Shown one piece after another: positions 42,356-52,336 of a stretch of DNA of 64,000 nt (positions are counted from its first letter, which is position 1; each line of letters begins with the position of its first letter). The stretch is from Mycobacterium adipatum (GTDB taxonomy: Bacteria > Actinomycetota > Actinomycetes > Mycobacteriales > Mycobacteriaceae), in contig NZ_CP015596.1 in NCBI RefSeq assembly GCF_001644575.1, positions 2,294,001 to 2,358,000 of the forward strand, in the 5' to 3' direction. The notes under the pieces were generated by a model. That model did not search any database. It was not told the DNA's origin and saw only the letters and a program-made list of their open reading frames with translations. The position numbers were made by a program, and so were the translations under genes.

Positions 42356-44022
42356 CCGCCCGCCGCACCACCGACCAGGTCGACGTCCTCATCGTCGGTG
42401 CCGGTCCCGTCGGCTTGACACTGGCCAATATCCTCGGCTTGCAGGGTGTTCGGACCGTCATCGTGGAGGACCGCGATACCCTCATCGACTATCCGCGCGG
42501 GGTGGGGCTCGACGACGAGTCCCTGCGCACCTTCCAGTCGATCGGCCTGGTCGACCAGATCCTGCCGCACACCGTGCCCAACCAGATCCTGCGCTTCTTC
42601 GACGGTAAGCGTCGACTGCTCGCCGAGATGGCACCGCCGGACGCCCGATTCGGCTGGCCCAAGCGCAATGGGTTCGTGCAACCCCTCGTCGACGCCGAAT
42701 TGTTGCGCGGGTTGGACCGCTTCGATCACGTCGAGGTGCGATGGGGCACCCGGATGGAGCACTGCGTCGCCGACGAGGCCGGGGTGAGCACCGAACTGGT
42801 GGCCGCCGGCGCCCCGCTGCGCCTGCGCGCGCAGTATGTGGTCGGTTGCGACGGCGGGCGCAGCACGGTTCGCCGTCTGATGGGCGTCTCGTTCGAGGGC
42901 ACCACCTCGGCGACCCGCTGGCTGGTCGTCGACCTCGCCTCCGATCCGCTCGGGCACCCCAACAGTGAGGTCGGCGCCGACCCGCACCGGCCCTACGCCT
43001 CCATCTCGATCGCGCACGGAATCCGCCGCTTCGAGTTCATGATTCACGCCGACGAGACCGACGAGCAGGTGGAGAAGCCGGAGTTCATCGCGCGCATGCT
43101 GGCACCGTTCGTGCCGCACCCCGAGCGGGTCGAGATCATCCGGCACCGGGTCTACACGCATCACTCGCGCATCGCCGGCGCCTTCCGGCAGGGCCGCATG
43201 CTGCTCGGTGGCGACGCCGCCCACCTGATGCCGGTGTGGCAGGGCCAGGGATACAACAGTGGGATCCGGGATGCGGCGAATCTCGGGTGGAAGCTCGCCG
43301 CAGTGGTCAACGGAGACGCCGGTGACGGTCTGCTCGACAGCTACGATGCCGAGCGCCGTAAGCACGCACGGGCCATGATCGACCTCTCCACCCTGGTGGG
43401 CCGGGTCATCTCGCCGACCAATCCGCGTGTCGCGACGCTGCGGGACAGCGTGATCCGCGGGGCGTCGGTCGTGCCGACGTTGAAGCGCTACATCCTGGAG
43501 ATGCGGTTCAAGCCCATGCCGCGTTATGACGCCGGCGCCGTGGTGCACACCGCGTCCACGTCGGCGATACCGCCCGCGGGCACGCTGTTCATCCAGCCGA
43601 CCGTGGACACCCGCGATACCCAGAACGTTCTGCTCGACGAGGTTCTCGGCACCGGGTTCGCGGTGCTGGCGTGGAACAACAATCCGCGCGCGCTGCTCTC
43701 GGACAGCACCTTCGCCCGCTGGAAAAGTCTGGGCGCCAACCTCATCGAGGCCCGGCCGAACACCCAGCTGTATTGGACGGGACATGATGACCCCGATGTC
43801 ACCGTCGTCGGTGACCGGACCGGGGCGCTGAAGAGGTTCTTCGACGCCCACGCCGAGTCGGTGCTGTTCGTGCGGCCCGACCGCTGCATCGCGGCGGCCT
43901 GTCTGGCCCAGTTGTCCGATGAGACGAGCACCGCGCTCTTCGACGTGCTCTGCCTCACCGAGGGAGGTGAAAGCCATGTCTCAGATCGCCCTGTGCTGCA
44001 TGTCGCACAGCCCCCTGCTTAA
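42352..44022 (+). CDS. mhpA: FAD-dependent aromatic hydroxylase (MhpA-like)
   Basis: A 556-residue single-component flavin hydroxylase. FAD loop [21 protein letters not shown] motif [16 protein letters not shown] and [21 protein letters not shown] (19 residues of the flavin ribityl site seen in sequence). The family hydroxylates a phenol ortho to its OH, as in 3-(3-hydroxyphenyl)propionate to the 2,3-diol. Natural substrate here may be larger. Its 3' end overlaps mhpB by 47 bases, unusual but both frames are well supported. Confidence 0.88.
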   Translation: MTARRTTDQVDVLIVGAGPVGLTLANILGLQGVRTVIVEDRDTLIDYPRGVGLDDESLRTFQSIGLVDQILPHTVPNQILRFFDGKRRLLAEMAPPDARFGWPKRNGFVQPLVDAELLRGLDRFDHVEVRWGTRMEHCVADEAGVSTELVAAGAPLRLRAQYVVGCDGGRSTVRRLMGVSFEGTTSATRWLVVDLASDPLGHPNSEVGADPHRPYASISIAHGIRRFEFMIHADETDEQVEKPEFIARMLAPFVPHPERVEIIRHRVYTHHSRIAGAFRQGRMLLGGDAAHLMPVWQGQGYNSGIRDAANLGWKLAAVVNGDAGDGLLDSYDAERRKHARAMIDLSTLVGRVISPTNPRVATLRDSVIRGASVVPTLKRYILEMRFKPMPRYDAGAVVHTASTSAIPPAGTLFIQPTVDTRDTQNVLLDEVLGTGFAVLAWNNNPRALLSDSTFARWKSLGANLIEARPNTQLYWTGHDDPDVTVVGDRTGALKRFFDAHAESVLFVRPDRCIAAACLAQLSDETSTALFDVLCLTEGGESHVSDRPVLHVAQPPA

Positions 44023-44917
44023 CTTGCCCGGGCCGTCGGACGAGCTGCTGGAGGACATCGGTACGCAGCTCGCCGCGGCGCGTGCGTTCGTCGCGGACTT
44101 CGACCCGCAACTGGTCGTCATATTCTCTCCGGACCACTACAACGGGTTCTTCTACCGGCTGATGCCCCCGTTTTGTATCGGTAGTGCTGCCAACGGTGTC
44201 GGAGACTATGGCAGCTATGCCGGGGCCCTGGATGTACCGGCGCGGCTCGCCGAGCAGATGGCCGCCGCGGCGTGGGAATCCGGGGTCGATGTGTCCCTGT
44301 CGGCCGCCATGGATGTCGACCACGGCACGGTGCAGCCGCTGGAAGCGCTCTTCGGCGACGCGGGTTCACGCCCGGTCATCCCGGTGTTCATCAATTCGGT
44401 GGCCACCCCGCTGGGTCCGCTGAAACGTGCCCGGGCGCTCGGCACGGCCATCGGGGCCCACCTGGGGACCCTCGATCGACGGGTGCTCGTGATCGGATCG
44501 GGCGGGCTGTCCCATGATCCGCCGGTTCCGACGCTGGCGACGGCACCGCCGGCGGCGCTGGCCCGGATCGTCGGCGGAGCCCCGATGACGCCGGAAGCCC
44601 GGGCGGCCCGGCAGGAAGCGGTGATCTCGGCCGCGCACGATTTCGCGCACGGCCAGAGCGCGCTGCAGCCGCTGAACCCGGACTGGGACCGGGCCCTGCT
44701 GGACCTGATCGACACCAACCGGCTGACCGAGGTGGACGGCTGGAGCAATGAGTGGATCGCGCGCGAGGCCGGCAGTTCGGCGCACGAGATCCGTACCTGG
44801 GTGGCGGCATTCGCCGCACTGGCGGCCCAGGGTCCCTACCAGACACGGCAGCGCTACTACCGCGCTGCTCCCGAGCTGATCGCGGGATTCGCGATCCGGA
44901 CGGCGGTGCCGCAGTGA
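43976..44917 (+). CDS. mhpB: Extradiol catechol dioxygenase (MhpB-like, LigB superfamily)
   Basis: A 313-residue class III extradiol dioxygenase. His11 and His54 ([10 protein letters not shown]) are iron-ligand candidates; His116 (DVDHGT) and His180 (GGLSHDPP) line up with the E. coli MhpB acid/base residues His115 and His179. It opens the catechol ring next to the two hydroxyls. ATG 43976 with AGGGAGG upstream lies inside mhpA; the frame continues further upstream without homology. Followed by a GTGA overlap with the KstD-like gene. Confidence 0.92.
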   Translation: MSQIALCCMSHSPLLNLPGPSDELLEDIGTQLAAARAFVADFDPQLVVIFSPDHYNGFFYRLMPPFCIGSAANGVGDYGSYAGALDVPARLAEQMAAAAWESGVDVSLSAAMDVDHGTVQPLEALFGDAGSRPVIPVFINSVATPLGPLKRARALGTAIGAHLGTLDRRVLVIGSGGLSHDPPVPTLATAPPAALARIVGGAPMTPEARAARQEAVISAAHDFAHGQSALQPLNPDWDRALLDLIDTNRLTEVDGWSNEWIAREAGSSAHEIRTWVAAFAALAAQGPYQTRQRYYRAAPELIAGFAIRTAVPQ

Positions 44918-46632
44918 GCAGCCAGTTCGACCACACCGTCGACGTTCTCGTCATCGGCTCCGGGGGCGGCGGAATGACCGCCGCGCTGAAGGCCGAGGCG
45001 GCCGGGCTGTCCACCCTCATCGTGGAGAAGTCGGCCAAGTTCGGCGGTTCCACCGCCTTGTCCGGCGGCGGTATCTGGGTGCCCGGGGCGCCGGCGCAGC
45101 GACGCGCCGGATACACCCCAGACCCCGAAGGCGTCTTCGACTACCTCAAGAACATCACCGGCGGGCTCGTCAGCGACGCCCGACTGCGCGCCTACGTCGA
45201 CGCCGCTCCCGAGATGATGGACTTCCTGGAGCACTGCAGCGACTGGTTCGAATTCGTGTGGAAACCCGGGTATGCCGACTATTACCCGGAGTTGCCCGGC
45301 GGATCCGAACGGGGCAGCACCATCAACGTTCCCGAGATCGACCTGCGCAAGCTCGGTGCCGAGGAACAGAATCTGCTGGCGCCGCTGGCGCTCGCACCGA
45401 AGGGAATCTGGTTCGCGCCCAAGGACCTACGACTGTTCTACCAGGTACGGCAGAACTGGCGGGGCAAGGCGGTGCTGGTGAAACTGATCTGGCGGATGTT
45501 CCGCGCCCGGGTATTCGGGGACCGAATGGCCGCCATCGGACAGTCGCTGATGGCGCGGATGCGGCTTGCCCTGCAGGAACACGACATCCCGCTGTGGCTG
45601 TCGGCCCCGATGACCGAACTCATCACCGACGTGGACGGGCGGGTGGTCGGCGCGGTGGTGGAACGCGACGGTGCGGCGATCCGGATCGCCGCCCGCGGCG
45701 GAGTGGTGTTGGCCACCGGCGGATTCGACCACGATATGCAGTGGCGACGTCGATATCTGCCGCTGCTGGAGCGGGATTGGAGTTTCGGTAATCCCGCGGC
45801 CACCGGGGACGGTATCCGGGCGGGGGAGAAGGTCGGCGCTGCGACCGACCTACTGGACGAGGCGTGGTGGTTTCCCGCGATGTGCTGGCCCGACGGGCGG
45901 CTGCAGTTCATGCTGAACGAGCGGATGATGCCCGCCCAGTTCGTTGTCAACGGTGCGGGCAAACGCTTCATCAACGAGGCCGCGCCCTATATGGATTTCG
46001 CGCACGCCATGATCGAGGGACAGCGGTCGGGGGTGGATCACGTCCCGTGCTGGCTGGTCACCGACATCGGCTCGTTCCATCGCTACGTGGTCGGCGGGCA
46101 CCTGCCCATCCCGAAGGTACCGTTCGCTCCGGTGCCGACCGGTCGCAAGATCCCGCAGGCATGGCTGGATTCCGGCATCGTGGCCGCGGCGGCAAGCTTC
46201 GAGGAGCTGGCCGCCAAGATCGGGGTACCGGCGGGCGAATTATGCGATACTGCAGAGCGATTCAATGACCTGGCCCGGCGCGGACACGATGACGACTTCA
46301 ACCGCGGCGACAGTGCGTATGACAACTACTACGGCGACCCGACCCTGCCCAACCCCAATCTGGCGCCGCTCGGCAAGCCACCCTACCTGGCCTTCCAGAT
46401 CATCCTGGGTGACCTGGGCACCTCGGGCGGACTGCTGACCGACGAGCATGCCAGGGTGCTGCGCGAAGACGGCAGCGTCATCGCCGGCCTGTATGCGACC
46501 GGCAACACCTCGGCGGCGGTGATGGGGCGTAGCTATGCCGGTGCCGGCGCCACGATCGGACCTGCCATGACGTTTGGCTACGTTGCGGCACAACACATAT
46601 CTGAGAACTCCCATAGAGAGGTAACCGCATGA
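44914..46632 (+). CDS. KstD-like FAD-dependent dehydrogenase
   Basis: A 572-residue flavoprotein, the closer of the two to 3-ketosteroid-1-dehydrogenases. FAD loop [36 protein letters not shown], and C-terminal [20 protein letters not shown] with Tyr541 and Gly545 at the keto-binding positions. GTG 44914 overlaps the mhpB stop. Position between mhpB and an LLM oxygenase suggests it acts on the same ring, possibly aromatising it before hydroxylation. Substrate need not be a steroid. Confidence 0.9.
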   Translation: MSSQFDHTVDVLVIGSGGGGMTAALKAEAAGLSTLIVEKSAKFGGSTALSGGGIWVPGAPAQRRAGYTPDPEGVFDYLKNITGGLVSDARLRAYVDAAPEMMDFLEHCSDWFEFVWKPGYADYYPELPGGSERGSTINVPEIDLRKLGAEEQNLLAPLALAPKGIWFAPKDLRLFYQVRQNWRGKAVLVKLIWRMFRARVFGDRMAAIGQSLMARMRLALQEHDIPLWLSAPMTELITDVDGRVVGAVVERDGAAIRIAARGGVVLATGGFDHDMQWRRRYLPLLERDWSFGNPAATGDGIRAGEKVGAATDLLDEAWWFPAMCWPDGRLQFMLNERMMPAQFVVNGAGKRFINEAAPYMDFAHAMIEGQRSGVDHVPCWLVTDIGSFHRYVVGGHLPIPKVPFAPVPTGRKIPQAWLDSGIVAAAASFEELAAKIGVPAGELCDTAERFNDLARRGHDDDFNRGDSAYDNYYGDPTLPNPNLAPLGKPPYLAFQIILGDLGTSGGLLTDEHARVLREDGSVIAGLYATGNTSAAVMGRSYAGAGATIGPAMTFGYVAAQHISENSHREVTA

Positions 46633-47939
46633 AGATCTCGCTGTTCTACGAATTCCCGTTGCCGCGGCCGTGGTCGGAGGACGACGAGCACCAGCTGTTC
46701 CAGCACGGGCTGGACGAGGTCGAGGCAGCCGACAAGGCCGGGTTCTCCACGGTGTGGTTGACCGAGCACCACTTCCTGGAGGAGTACTGCCACTCGACCG
46801 CGCCGGAGATGTTCCTGGCCGCGGCAAGCCAGCGCACCAAGGACATCCGGCTCGGCTTCGGCGTGATGCACCTGCCCCCGCCGATCAACCACCCCGCACG
46901 CATCGCGGAACGGGTGGCCACCCTGGACCACCTGTCAGGAGGCCGCGTCGAATTCGGCACGGGTGAGGGCTCCTCGGTCGCCGAGCTCGGTGGATTCGAT
47001 ATCGATCCGGCCGACAAGCGCACCATGTGGGAGGAGGCCCTGGAGGTCTCCATCCGCTGCATGACGGAGGCGCCGTTCACCGGTTTCAAGGGCGAGCACG
47101 TCGAGATGCCGGCCCGCAATGTCATCCCCAAGCCGCTGCAGTCACCGCACCCGCCGGTCTGGGTGGCCTGCACCCGACCGTCCTCGGTGCAGATGGCCGC
47201 CCAGAAGGCGATCGGGGCTTTGAGTTTCGCCTACACCGGCCCGGAGGCCCTGAAGGACCGGGTCGATGGCTACTACAAGGAGTTCGAGGAGGCCGGCGCC
47301 CCGGTCACCCCGGCGGTCAACCCCAACATCCTGGCCATCGGCGGCGATCTGTCGATGATGGTGGCCAAGACCGATGACGAGGCACTCAAGCGGCTCGGAA
47401 CCGGCGGCGGGTTCTTCTCGTTCGGCATCATGCACTATTACCTGACCGGAATGCACACCCCCGGCCGCACCGGGGTGTGGGACCTCTACCAGGACGCGGT
47501 CAAGGAGGATCCGACGCTGGCCTACGGCCCGGGTCGCGGGGCCATCGGTTCTCCGGACACGGTGCGCGAGTTCCTGCGCGGTTACGAGGCCAGCGGCGTC
47601 GACGAGATCATTCTGCTGCTCAACCCCCGCAGCCACGAGGGCACCATGGAATCGATCGAGATCATGGGCAGGGAGATCCTGCCTGAGTTCATCGAGCGGG
47701 ATGCAAAGGCCGTGGCGGACAAGGCCAAGCGACTGGCCCCGGTGATCGAGAAGGTGGAGGGCCGCAGGCAGCCCTCGAACGCGCCGATGTTCGACGAGAC
47801 GTACTCCTTCGGTGGTCTGCCCACCGGCCGCGGTGGCAAGTTCACCGCCGGTGAGATCCCCGAAGCGATGGCCGAAATCAACGAGGGCCGGGTCAAGGCC
47901 GCCCAGCTGGAGAAGGAACAGCGCGAGGCGGCGCGATAG
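46629..47939 (+). CDS. Large LLM-class flavin-dependent monooxygenase
   Basis: A 436-residue luciferase-like protein. It begins [19 protein letters not shown], then GFSTVWLTEHHFLEEY, IRLGFGVMHLPPP and SGGRVEFGTGEGS, the bacterial luciferase-type layout with an approximately 90-residue C-terminal extension rich in Lys/Glu. It overlaps the KstD-like gene (ATGA). Possible roles include Baeyer-Villiger or hydroxylating oxidation using reduced FMN from a separate reductase, which is not in the window. Confidence 0.86.
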   Translation: MKISLFYEFPLPRPWSEDDEHQLFQHGLDEVEAADKAGFSTVWLTEHHFLEEYCHSTAPEMFLAAASQRTKDIRLGFGVMHLPPPINHPARIAERVATLDHLSGGRVEFGTGEGSSVAELGGFDIDPADKRTMWEEALEVSIRCMTEAPFTGFKGEHVEMPARNVIPKPLQSPHPPVWVACTRPSSVQMAAQKAIGALSFAYTGPEALKDRVDGYYKEFEEAGAPVTPAVNPNILAIGGDLSMMVAKTDDEALKRLGTGGGFFSFGIMHYYLTGMHTPGRTGVWDLYQDAVKEDPTLAYGPGRGAIGSPDTVREFLRGYEASGVDEIILLLNPRSHEGTMESIEIMGREILPEFIERDAKAVADKAKRLAPVIEKVEGRRQPSNAPMFDETYSFGGLPTGRGGKFTAGEIPEAMAEINEGRVKAAQLEKEQREAAR

Positions 47940-47941
47940 GT

Positions 47942-48772
47942 ATGTCGGCGCAGCGGTGGCGCTACGACGGGCGCCGAGTGGTGGTGACGGGGTGCGCGTC
48001 GGGGATCGGTGCGCATCTCAGCGCCCAGCTGGCCGACCTCGGTGCGCATGTCACCGGGCTCGATCTGCGCAGGCCCGATCGGCCTCCGGCGGCGTTCGTC
48101 GAGGTGGACTTCGCGGACGGCGCGTCGATCGACGCCGCGGTGGCCGCCATCGACGGTCCGGTGCACGCGCTGTTCAACGTGGCCGGGGTGTCCTCGGGAA
48201 TCGGCAACCCACTGCTGGTGGTGACCGTCAACTTCCTCGGCATGCGGCACTTCACCGAGGCGTTGTTGCCGCAGATGCCTGCCGGGTCAGCGATCGCCAA
48301 TGTGTCCTCGTTGGCGGCAGCCAACTACCTTGCCAACAGGTCTGTCACCGCCGGATTGTTGGCGACACACTCCATGTCGGAGGGCATCTCGTGGTGTGCG
48401 GGCCATCCGGAGGCGCTCGCCGACGGCGGCTACCGGTTGTCCAAGGAGGCCATCATTCTCTACGGCATGACCCGTGCGCTGGACCTTGGCGAGCGGGGCA
48501 TCCGGATCAACTGCACCGGTCCGGGCGTCACCGAGACACCCATTCTGGACCAGTTGAAGTCGGCCTACGGCCAGAATTATCTCGACGCGTTCCCGACGCT
48601 GCTGGGCCATGTGTGCGGGCCCGATGAGCAGGCGTCGGTGCTGGCCTTCCTGAACAGCCCAGCGGCAAGCTACATTTCGGGACAGGTGATTTGGGTGGAT
48701 GGCGGCAGCGTCGCGAACCGGATCGCGGAGGAACTGCTGTCGGCGCAGGCGGCACGGGAAGGAACCGACTAG
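47942..48772 (+). CDS. SDR oxidoreductase (3-alpha-HSD/coniferyl-alcohol DH type)
   Basis: A 276-residue SDR of the branch that includes Comamonas 3-alpha-hydroxysteroid and coniferyl-alcohol dehydrogenases: TGCASGIGAHLSAQL cofactor loop, the extended active-site insertion between NVSSLAAANY and YRLSKEAI, and a normal GQVIWVDGGS tail. It would interconvert a secondary alcohol and ketone, supplying the ketone for KstD-like dehydrogenation. Follows the LLM gene by two bases. Confidence 0.87.
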   Translation: MSAQRWRYDGRRVVVTGCASGIGAHLSAQLADLGAHVTGLDLRRPDRPPAAFVEVDFADGASIDAAVAAIDGPVHALFNVAGVSSGIGNPLLVVTVNFLGMRHFTEALLPQMPAGSAIANVSSLAAANYLANRSVTAGLLATHSMSEGISWCAGHPEALADGGYRLSKEAIILYGMTRALDLGERGIRINCTGPGVTETPILDQLKSAYGQNYLDAFPTLLGHVCGPDEQASVLAFLNSPAASYISGQVIWVDGGSVANRIAEELLSAQAAREGTD

Positions 48773-49768
48773 ATGTCCACCATGAAGGATTTTCGGCGGG
48801 TCGCCGACGACGTGCGCAACTGGGGCCGCTGGGGCGACGACGACGAACTCGGCACCCTCAATCTGATCACCGACGACAAGGTTGCGGAGGCCGCGTCGTT
48901 GGTCAAGCGCGGCAGGGTTATCTCGTTGGGCGGCGACTTCGGGTCCAACGGGCCGCAGGGGGCCTTCAAATTCCGCATCAACCCCATCCACGTCATGACG
49001 GTCGACGGTGGCGACGCCGAGACCCTGGTCAAGTATGCGCCGGAATGGGCGCGCAAATCCGTTGCTCAGGAGCTCAGTTCGTTCTTTGTCGACAACCCGT
49101 TCCGGTTCAACGACGACATGATCACCATGTCACTGCAGGCGGCAACGCAGTGGGATGCACTGTCGCATGTGTACTACGAGGACAAGCTCTACAACGGCTT
49201 CCCAGCCGATTCGGTCACCAGCTTCGGCGCCTACCGCTGCGGCATCGAGAAGGTGGACGGTAAGGGCATCGTGTCTCGCGGCGTGTTGCTCGACGTCGTG
49301 GCCCACCGCGGGGAGGAGGTCTTCTGCGAGCCCGGGCGGCCGATCACACCTGCCGAGCTCGACGACATCGCCGCGAAGCAGGGTGTTCGGATCGGGCGCG
49401 GCGACATCGTCGTCGTGCACACCGGGTGGTGGACGCGTTTCCTGTCCACCGGCGACGGGCACGAGGCCGGCTCCGGTTTGCACTGGACCTGCGCATCGTG
49501 GCTGCATGACCACGAGGTGGCTGCCGTTGCCTCTGACAATCTGATGGTGGAGGATCCCGACCCGGCGAACGGCGTGGAGGGGACCTTCCTGCCGATGCAC
49601 ATGATCTGTCTGCGCGACATGGGGCTGATGTTGGGCGAATACTGGGATTTGACCGGCCTGGCCGCGGACTGCGCCGCCGATGGTGTCTACGAGTTTCAAC
49701 TCATCGCGCCACCGCTGAAGGTTGTCGGCGCGGTCGGTGCCCCGGTCAGTCCGATCGCGATCAAATGA
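48773..49768 (+). CDS. Cyclase/kynurenine-formamidase-like hydrolase
   Basis: A 331-residue member of the cyclase family (metal-dependent hydrolases related to kynurenine formamidase and isatin hydrolase). The metal motif is the divergent WDALSHVYYE (usual HxGTHxD replaced) with later His/Asp residues in VVHTGWW and PMHMICL. N-terminal WGRWGDDDELGTLNLIT is typical of the actinobacterial subgroup. It may open a cyclic amide, lactone or diketone. Stop overlaps the next alpha/beta hydrolase gene (ATGA). Confidence 0.86.
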   Translation: MSTMKDFRRVADDVRNWGRWGDDDELGTLNLITDDKVAEAASLVKRGRVISLGGDFGSNGPQGAFKFRINPIHVMTVDGGDAETLVKYAPEWARKSVAQELSSFFVDNPFRFNDDMITMSLQAATQWDALSHVYYEDKLYNGFPADSVTSFGAYRCGIEKVDGKGIVSRGVLLDVVAHRGEEVFCEPGRPITPAELDDIAAKQGVRIGRGDIVVVHTGWWTRFLSTGDGHEAGSGLHWTCASWLHDHEVAAVASDNLMVEDPDPANGVEGTFLPMHMICLRDMGLMLGEYWDLTGLAADCAADGVYEFQLIAPPLKVVGAVGAPVSPIAIK

Positions 49769-50589
49769 GCTTCGAGCGCAGGACCATCCACGTCGACGGG
49801 CTGACAACCAGCTACCTGGAAGCCGGCACCGGCGAGCCGGTGGTGCTGCTGCACGGCGGTGAGTTCGGCGGTGGCGCCGAGATCGCCTGGGAGAACACCA
49901 TCGGCTCGCTCGCCGAGCACTACCGGGTGCTCGCGCCGGACATGCTGGGATTCGGCGAGTCCGCGAAGGTCGTCGACTTCACCGACGGGCGCGGTATGCG
50001 GATCCGGCACATCGCCCGGTTCTGTGAGGTGCTGGGTGTGAGTTCGGCCCACTTCGTCGGCAACTCGATGGGGGCGATCAACCTGCTGGTGGATACCACC
50101 TCCGAACATCCGATGCTGCCGGTGCGGTCACTGGTGGCCATCTGTGGCGGCGGGGACATCCAGCGCAACGAGCACGTCGCCGCGCTGTACGACTACGACG
50201 CCACCTTCGACGCCATGCGTGCCATCGTGGCCGCCCTGTTCGCCGGCCCGGGCTACCCGGCCGACGATGCCTACGTGCAACGACGATACGAGTTCAGCAT
50301 CGCGCCCGGGGCGTGGGAGTCGTTGGCGGCGGCGCGGTTCCGCCGGCCCGGCCTGGAGGCCCCGCCGACCCCATCCAGTGCGCGGGCCTACGACAGGATT
50401 TCGGTGCCGGTCTTGATCATCGAGGGCGCCGCCGACAAGCTACTGCCCCTGGGGTGGTCCGCCGACATCGCCGGCCGGATCCGGGGCGCGCGCTCGGCGG
50501 TGGTCGCGGACGCCGGCCACTGCCCGCACATCGAGTCGCCGGACGCCGTCAACGAACTGCTGTTGGACTTCCTGAAAGGTGTTTCATGA
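49765..50589 (+). CDS. Alpha/beta hydrolase (meta-cleavage hydrolase-like)
   Basis: A 274-residue alpha/beta hydrolase with oxyanion motif LLHGGEFGGG, nucleophile VGNSMGAIN, acid near IIEGAADKLLPL and His in DAGHCPHIE. The style fits the C-C hydrolase/2-hydroxymuconate hydrolase branch, making it a second hydrolase in the region besides the mhpC-like one. Coupled by ATGA on both sides to the cyclase and SDR genes. Confidence 0.86.
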   Translation: MSFERRTIHVDGLTTSYLEAGTGEPVVLLHGGEFGGGAEIAWENTIGSLAEHYRVLAPDMLGFGESAKVVDFTDGRGMRIRHIARFCEVLGVSSAHFVGNSMGAINLLVDTTSEHPMLPVRSLVAICGGGDIQRNEHVAALYDYDATFDAMRAIVAALFAGPGYPADDAYVQRRYEFSIAPGAWESLAAARFRRPGLEAPPTPSSARAYDRISVPVLIIEGAADKLLPLGWSADIAGRIRGARSAVVADAGHCPHIESPDAVNELLLDFLKGVS

Positions 50590-51389
50590 GCGACGAATTG
50601 GCCGGCAAGGTCGCCGTCATCACCGGAGGGGCATCCGGGCTCGGTGAAGGTCTGGTGCGGCGGTTCGCTGCCGAGGGGGCACAGGTCGTCTTCGGTGACG
50701 TGGACGCCGAACGCGGCAAGGCGGTGGCCGAAGAACTGGGCTCCGCGGCACGGTTTCTCCCCTGCGATGTGACCGATCTGAGCCAGATCACCGCGCTGGT
50801 GGGCACCGCGGTCGGCGAGTTCGGCGGTCTGCACGCGATGGTGAACAATGCGGGCATCTCGGGCACCATGCACCGACGCTTCCTCGACGATGACCTGGCC
50901 GACTTCGACGCGGTGCTGCGGATCAACCTGCGCGCGGTGATGGCAGGAACCCGAGATGCCGGCCGCCACATGGCCGAGAACGGCGGCGGATCGATCCTCA
51001 ACCTCACCTCGATCGGCGGTATCCAGGCCGGTGCGGGAGTGCAGACCTATCGTGCGTCCAAGGCGGCCGTCATCCAGTTCACCAAGTCCGTCGCGATCGA
51101 GTTGGCTCACCACGAGATCCGGGTGAACGCGATCGCGCCGGGCAACATCCGCACGTCGATCGTGCGCAAGAGTGCGGCCGGTGAGGATCGCGAACGGCTC
51201 GAGGCGTTCGAGGCCAAGATCCGCACGCAGATGCGTGATGACCGGCCACTCAAACGCGAGGGCACGGTCGATGACGTCGCCGAGGCGGCACTGTACTTCG
51301 CTACCGACAGGTCACGTTATGTCACCGGAACCGTGCTTCCGGTCGACGGCGGCACGGTGGCCGGGAAGGTCATCGTCCGCAGGTCGTGA
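50586..51389 (+). CDS. SDR family oxidoreductase
   Basis: A 267-residue short-chain dehydrogenase. TGGASGLGEGLVRRF cofactor loop, NNAGISG, NLTSIGG and YRASKAAV active site, tail GTVLPVDGGTVAGK. ATG 50586 overlaps the hydrolase stop; the frame open from 50313 is its shadow. Last gene of the 41.5-51.4 kb run. The acidic residue after the second strand (FGDVD) favours NAD. Confidence 0.87.
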   Translation: MSDELAGKVAVITGGASGLGEGLVRRFAAEGAQVVFGDVDAERGKAVAEELGSAARFLPCDVTDLSQITALVGTAVGEFGGLHAMVNNAGISGTMHRRFLDDDLADFDAVLRINLRAVMAGTRDAGRHMAENGGGSILNLTSIGGIQAGAGVQTYRASKAAVIQFTKSVAIELAHHEIRVNAIAPGNIRTSIVRKSAAGEDRERLEAFEAKIRTQMRDDRPLKREGTVDDVAEAALYFATDRSRYVTGTVLPVDGGTVAGKVIVRRS

Positions 51390-51432
51390 CGGCGCCGGCG
51401 AGCGTCGCGTCCCGAGGCGTACGCGCAGAATG

Positions 51433-51458
51433 AAGTAAATCAACCGCTTGACTTAATT
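51433..51458. promoter_or_regulatory. AT-rich inverted repeat upstream of TetR gene
   Basis: AAGTAAATCAA and TTGACTTAATT around a 4-base CCGC centre; 9 of 11 base pairs match. It ends 24 bases before the TetR ATG and is the only AT-rich stretch in the 93-base gap after the SDR gene. Likely operator for autoregulation of the TetR-ferredoxin-P450 operon. Confidence 0.65.
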
Positions 51459-51482
51459 ACAGAAGGGGCGTTGACTGTAACG

Positions 51483-52139
51483 ATGACGGCTGCCAGACCC
51501 CTGCGGACCGACCGGGCGAGCACGACTCGCGAGGCAATCTTGACCGCGGCCGAACGGCTCTACGCCGAACATGGCGTCTTCGCGGTATCGAACCGTCAGG
51601 TCAGTGAGGCTGCCGGACAGGGGAACAACGCCGCCGTGGGTTATCACTTCGGCACCAAGACCGACCTGGTGCGTGCCATCGAGCAACGGCACCGGGAGCC
51701 GATCGAGGAATTGCGACAGCGACTCGTCGCCGATACCGACGAGCACACCGACTTGCGGGGGTGGGTGACGTGTCTGGTGCGCCCGCTGACCGACCACCTC
51801 GACGCGCTGGGCAACCCCACCTGGTACGCGCGATTCGCCGCGCAGGCGATGGCCGATCCCGCCTACCACGGGATCGTGGTCAAGGACGCGTTGAGCTCGG
51901 CCTCGCTGGTGCAGGTCATCGACGGTATCAACCGGTGCCTGCCCGAGCTGCCCGTCATCGTGCGCTACGAACGAAACATCATGGCCCGCAACCTCTTGAT
52001 GCACAGCTGCGCCGACCGTGAACGTGCGCTGACCGCGGGTGGCACCGCTGTGGGACGGTCCTGGCGTGCGGCCGGAGCCGGGCTGATCGACGCGATCGTC
52101 GGACTCTGGTTGGCACCGGTGACGGGGGACGCCGCGTGA
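51483..52139 (+). CDS. TetR-family transcriptional regulator
   Basis: A 218-residue TetR protein with helix-turn-helix FAVSNRQVSEAAGQGNNAAV and YHFGTKTDLV (about 30-62); the ligand domain is unrelated to the TetR at 20718. ATG 51483 is preferred; TTG 51471 is too near the AGAAGGGG ribosome site. Its stop overlaps the ferredoxin GTG, so it leads and probably controls the P450 operon from the inverted repeat upstream. Confidence 0.87.
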   Translation: MTAARPLRTDRASTTREAILTAAERLYAEHGVFAVSNRQVSEAAGQGNNAAVGYHFGTKTDLVRAIEQRHREPIEELRQRLVADTDEHTDLRGWVTCLVRPLTDHLDALGNPTWYARFAAQAMADPAYHGIVVKDALSSASLVQVIDGINRCLPELPVIVRYERNIMARNLLMHSCADRERALTAGGTAVGRSWRAAGAGLIDAIVGLWLAPVTGDAA

Positions 52140-52330
52140 AAGTAACGGTGGATCAAGACAAGTGCGTGTCGTCAGGTCAATGCGTGCTGAACGCCATGGA
52201 CCTGTTCGACCAGCGCGACGAGGACGGAGTCGTCGAACTGCTCGACGCGGAGCCCGGCCCGGACCAGTACGACAATGCCCGCGCCGCCGCCGCGGCCTGC
52301 CCAGCCCTAGCCATCGACATCCAAGACTGA
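52136..52330 (+). CDS. Small [3Fe-4S] ferredoxin, P450 partner
   Basis: A 64-residue ferredoxin with Cys10, Cys16 and Cys55-Pro. The cluster motif is CVSSGQC: the position that is Cys in [4Fe-4S] forms is Ser13, so a [3Fe-4S] cluster is expected, as in other mycobacterial P450 ferredoxins. GTG 52136 overlaps the TetR stop; the P450 starts 6 bases after the stop. It will pass electrons to the P450; the reductase is not in the window. Confidence 0.93.
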   Translation: MKVTVDQDKCVSSGQCVLNAMDLFDQRDEDGVVELLDAEPGPDQYDNARAAAAACPALAIDIQD

Positions 52331-52336
52331 GGACCC

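Noticed and set aside
42064..43977. 637-codon minus-strand open frame opposite mhpC and mhpA
   Set aside because: No recognisable domain; the plus strand encodes intact enzymes with all catalytic residues across the same bases.
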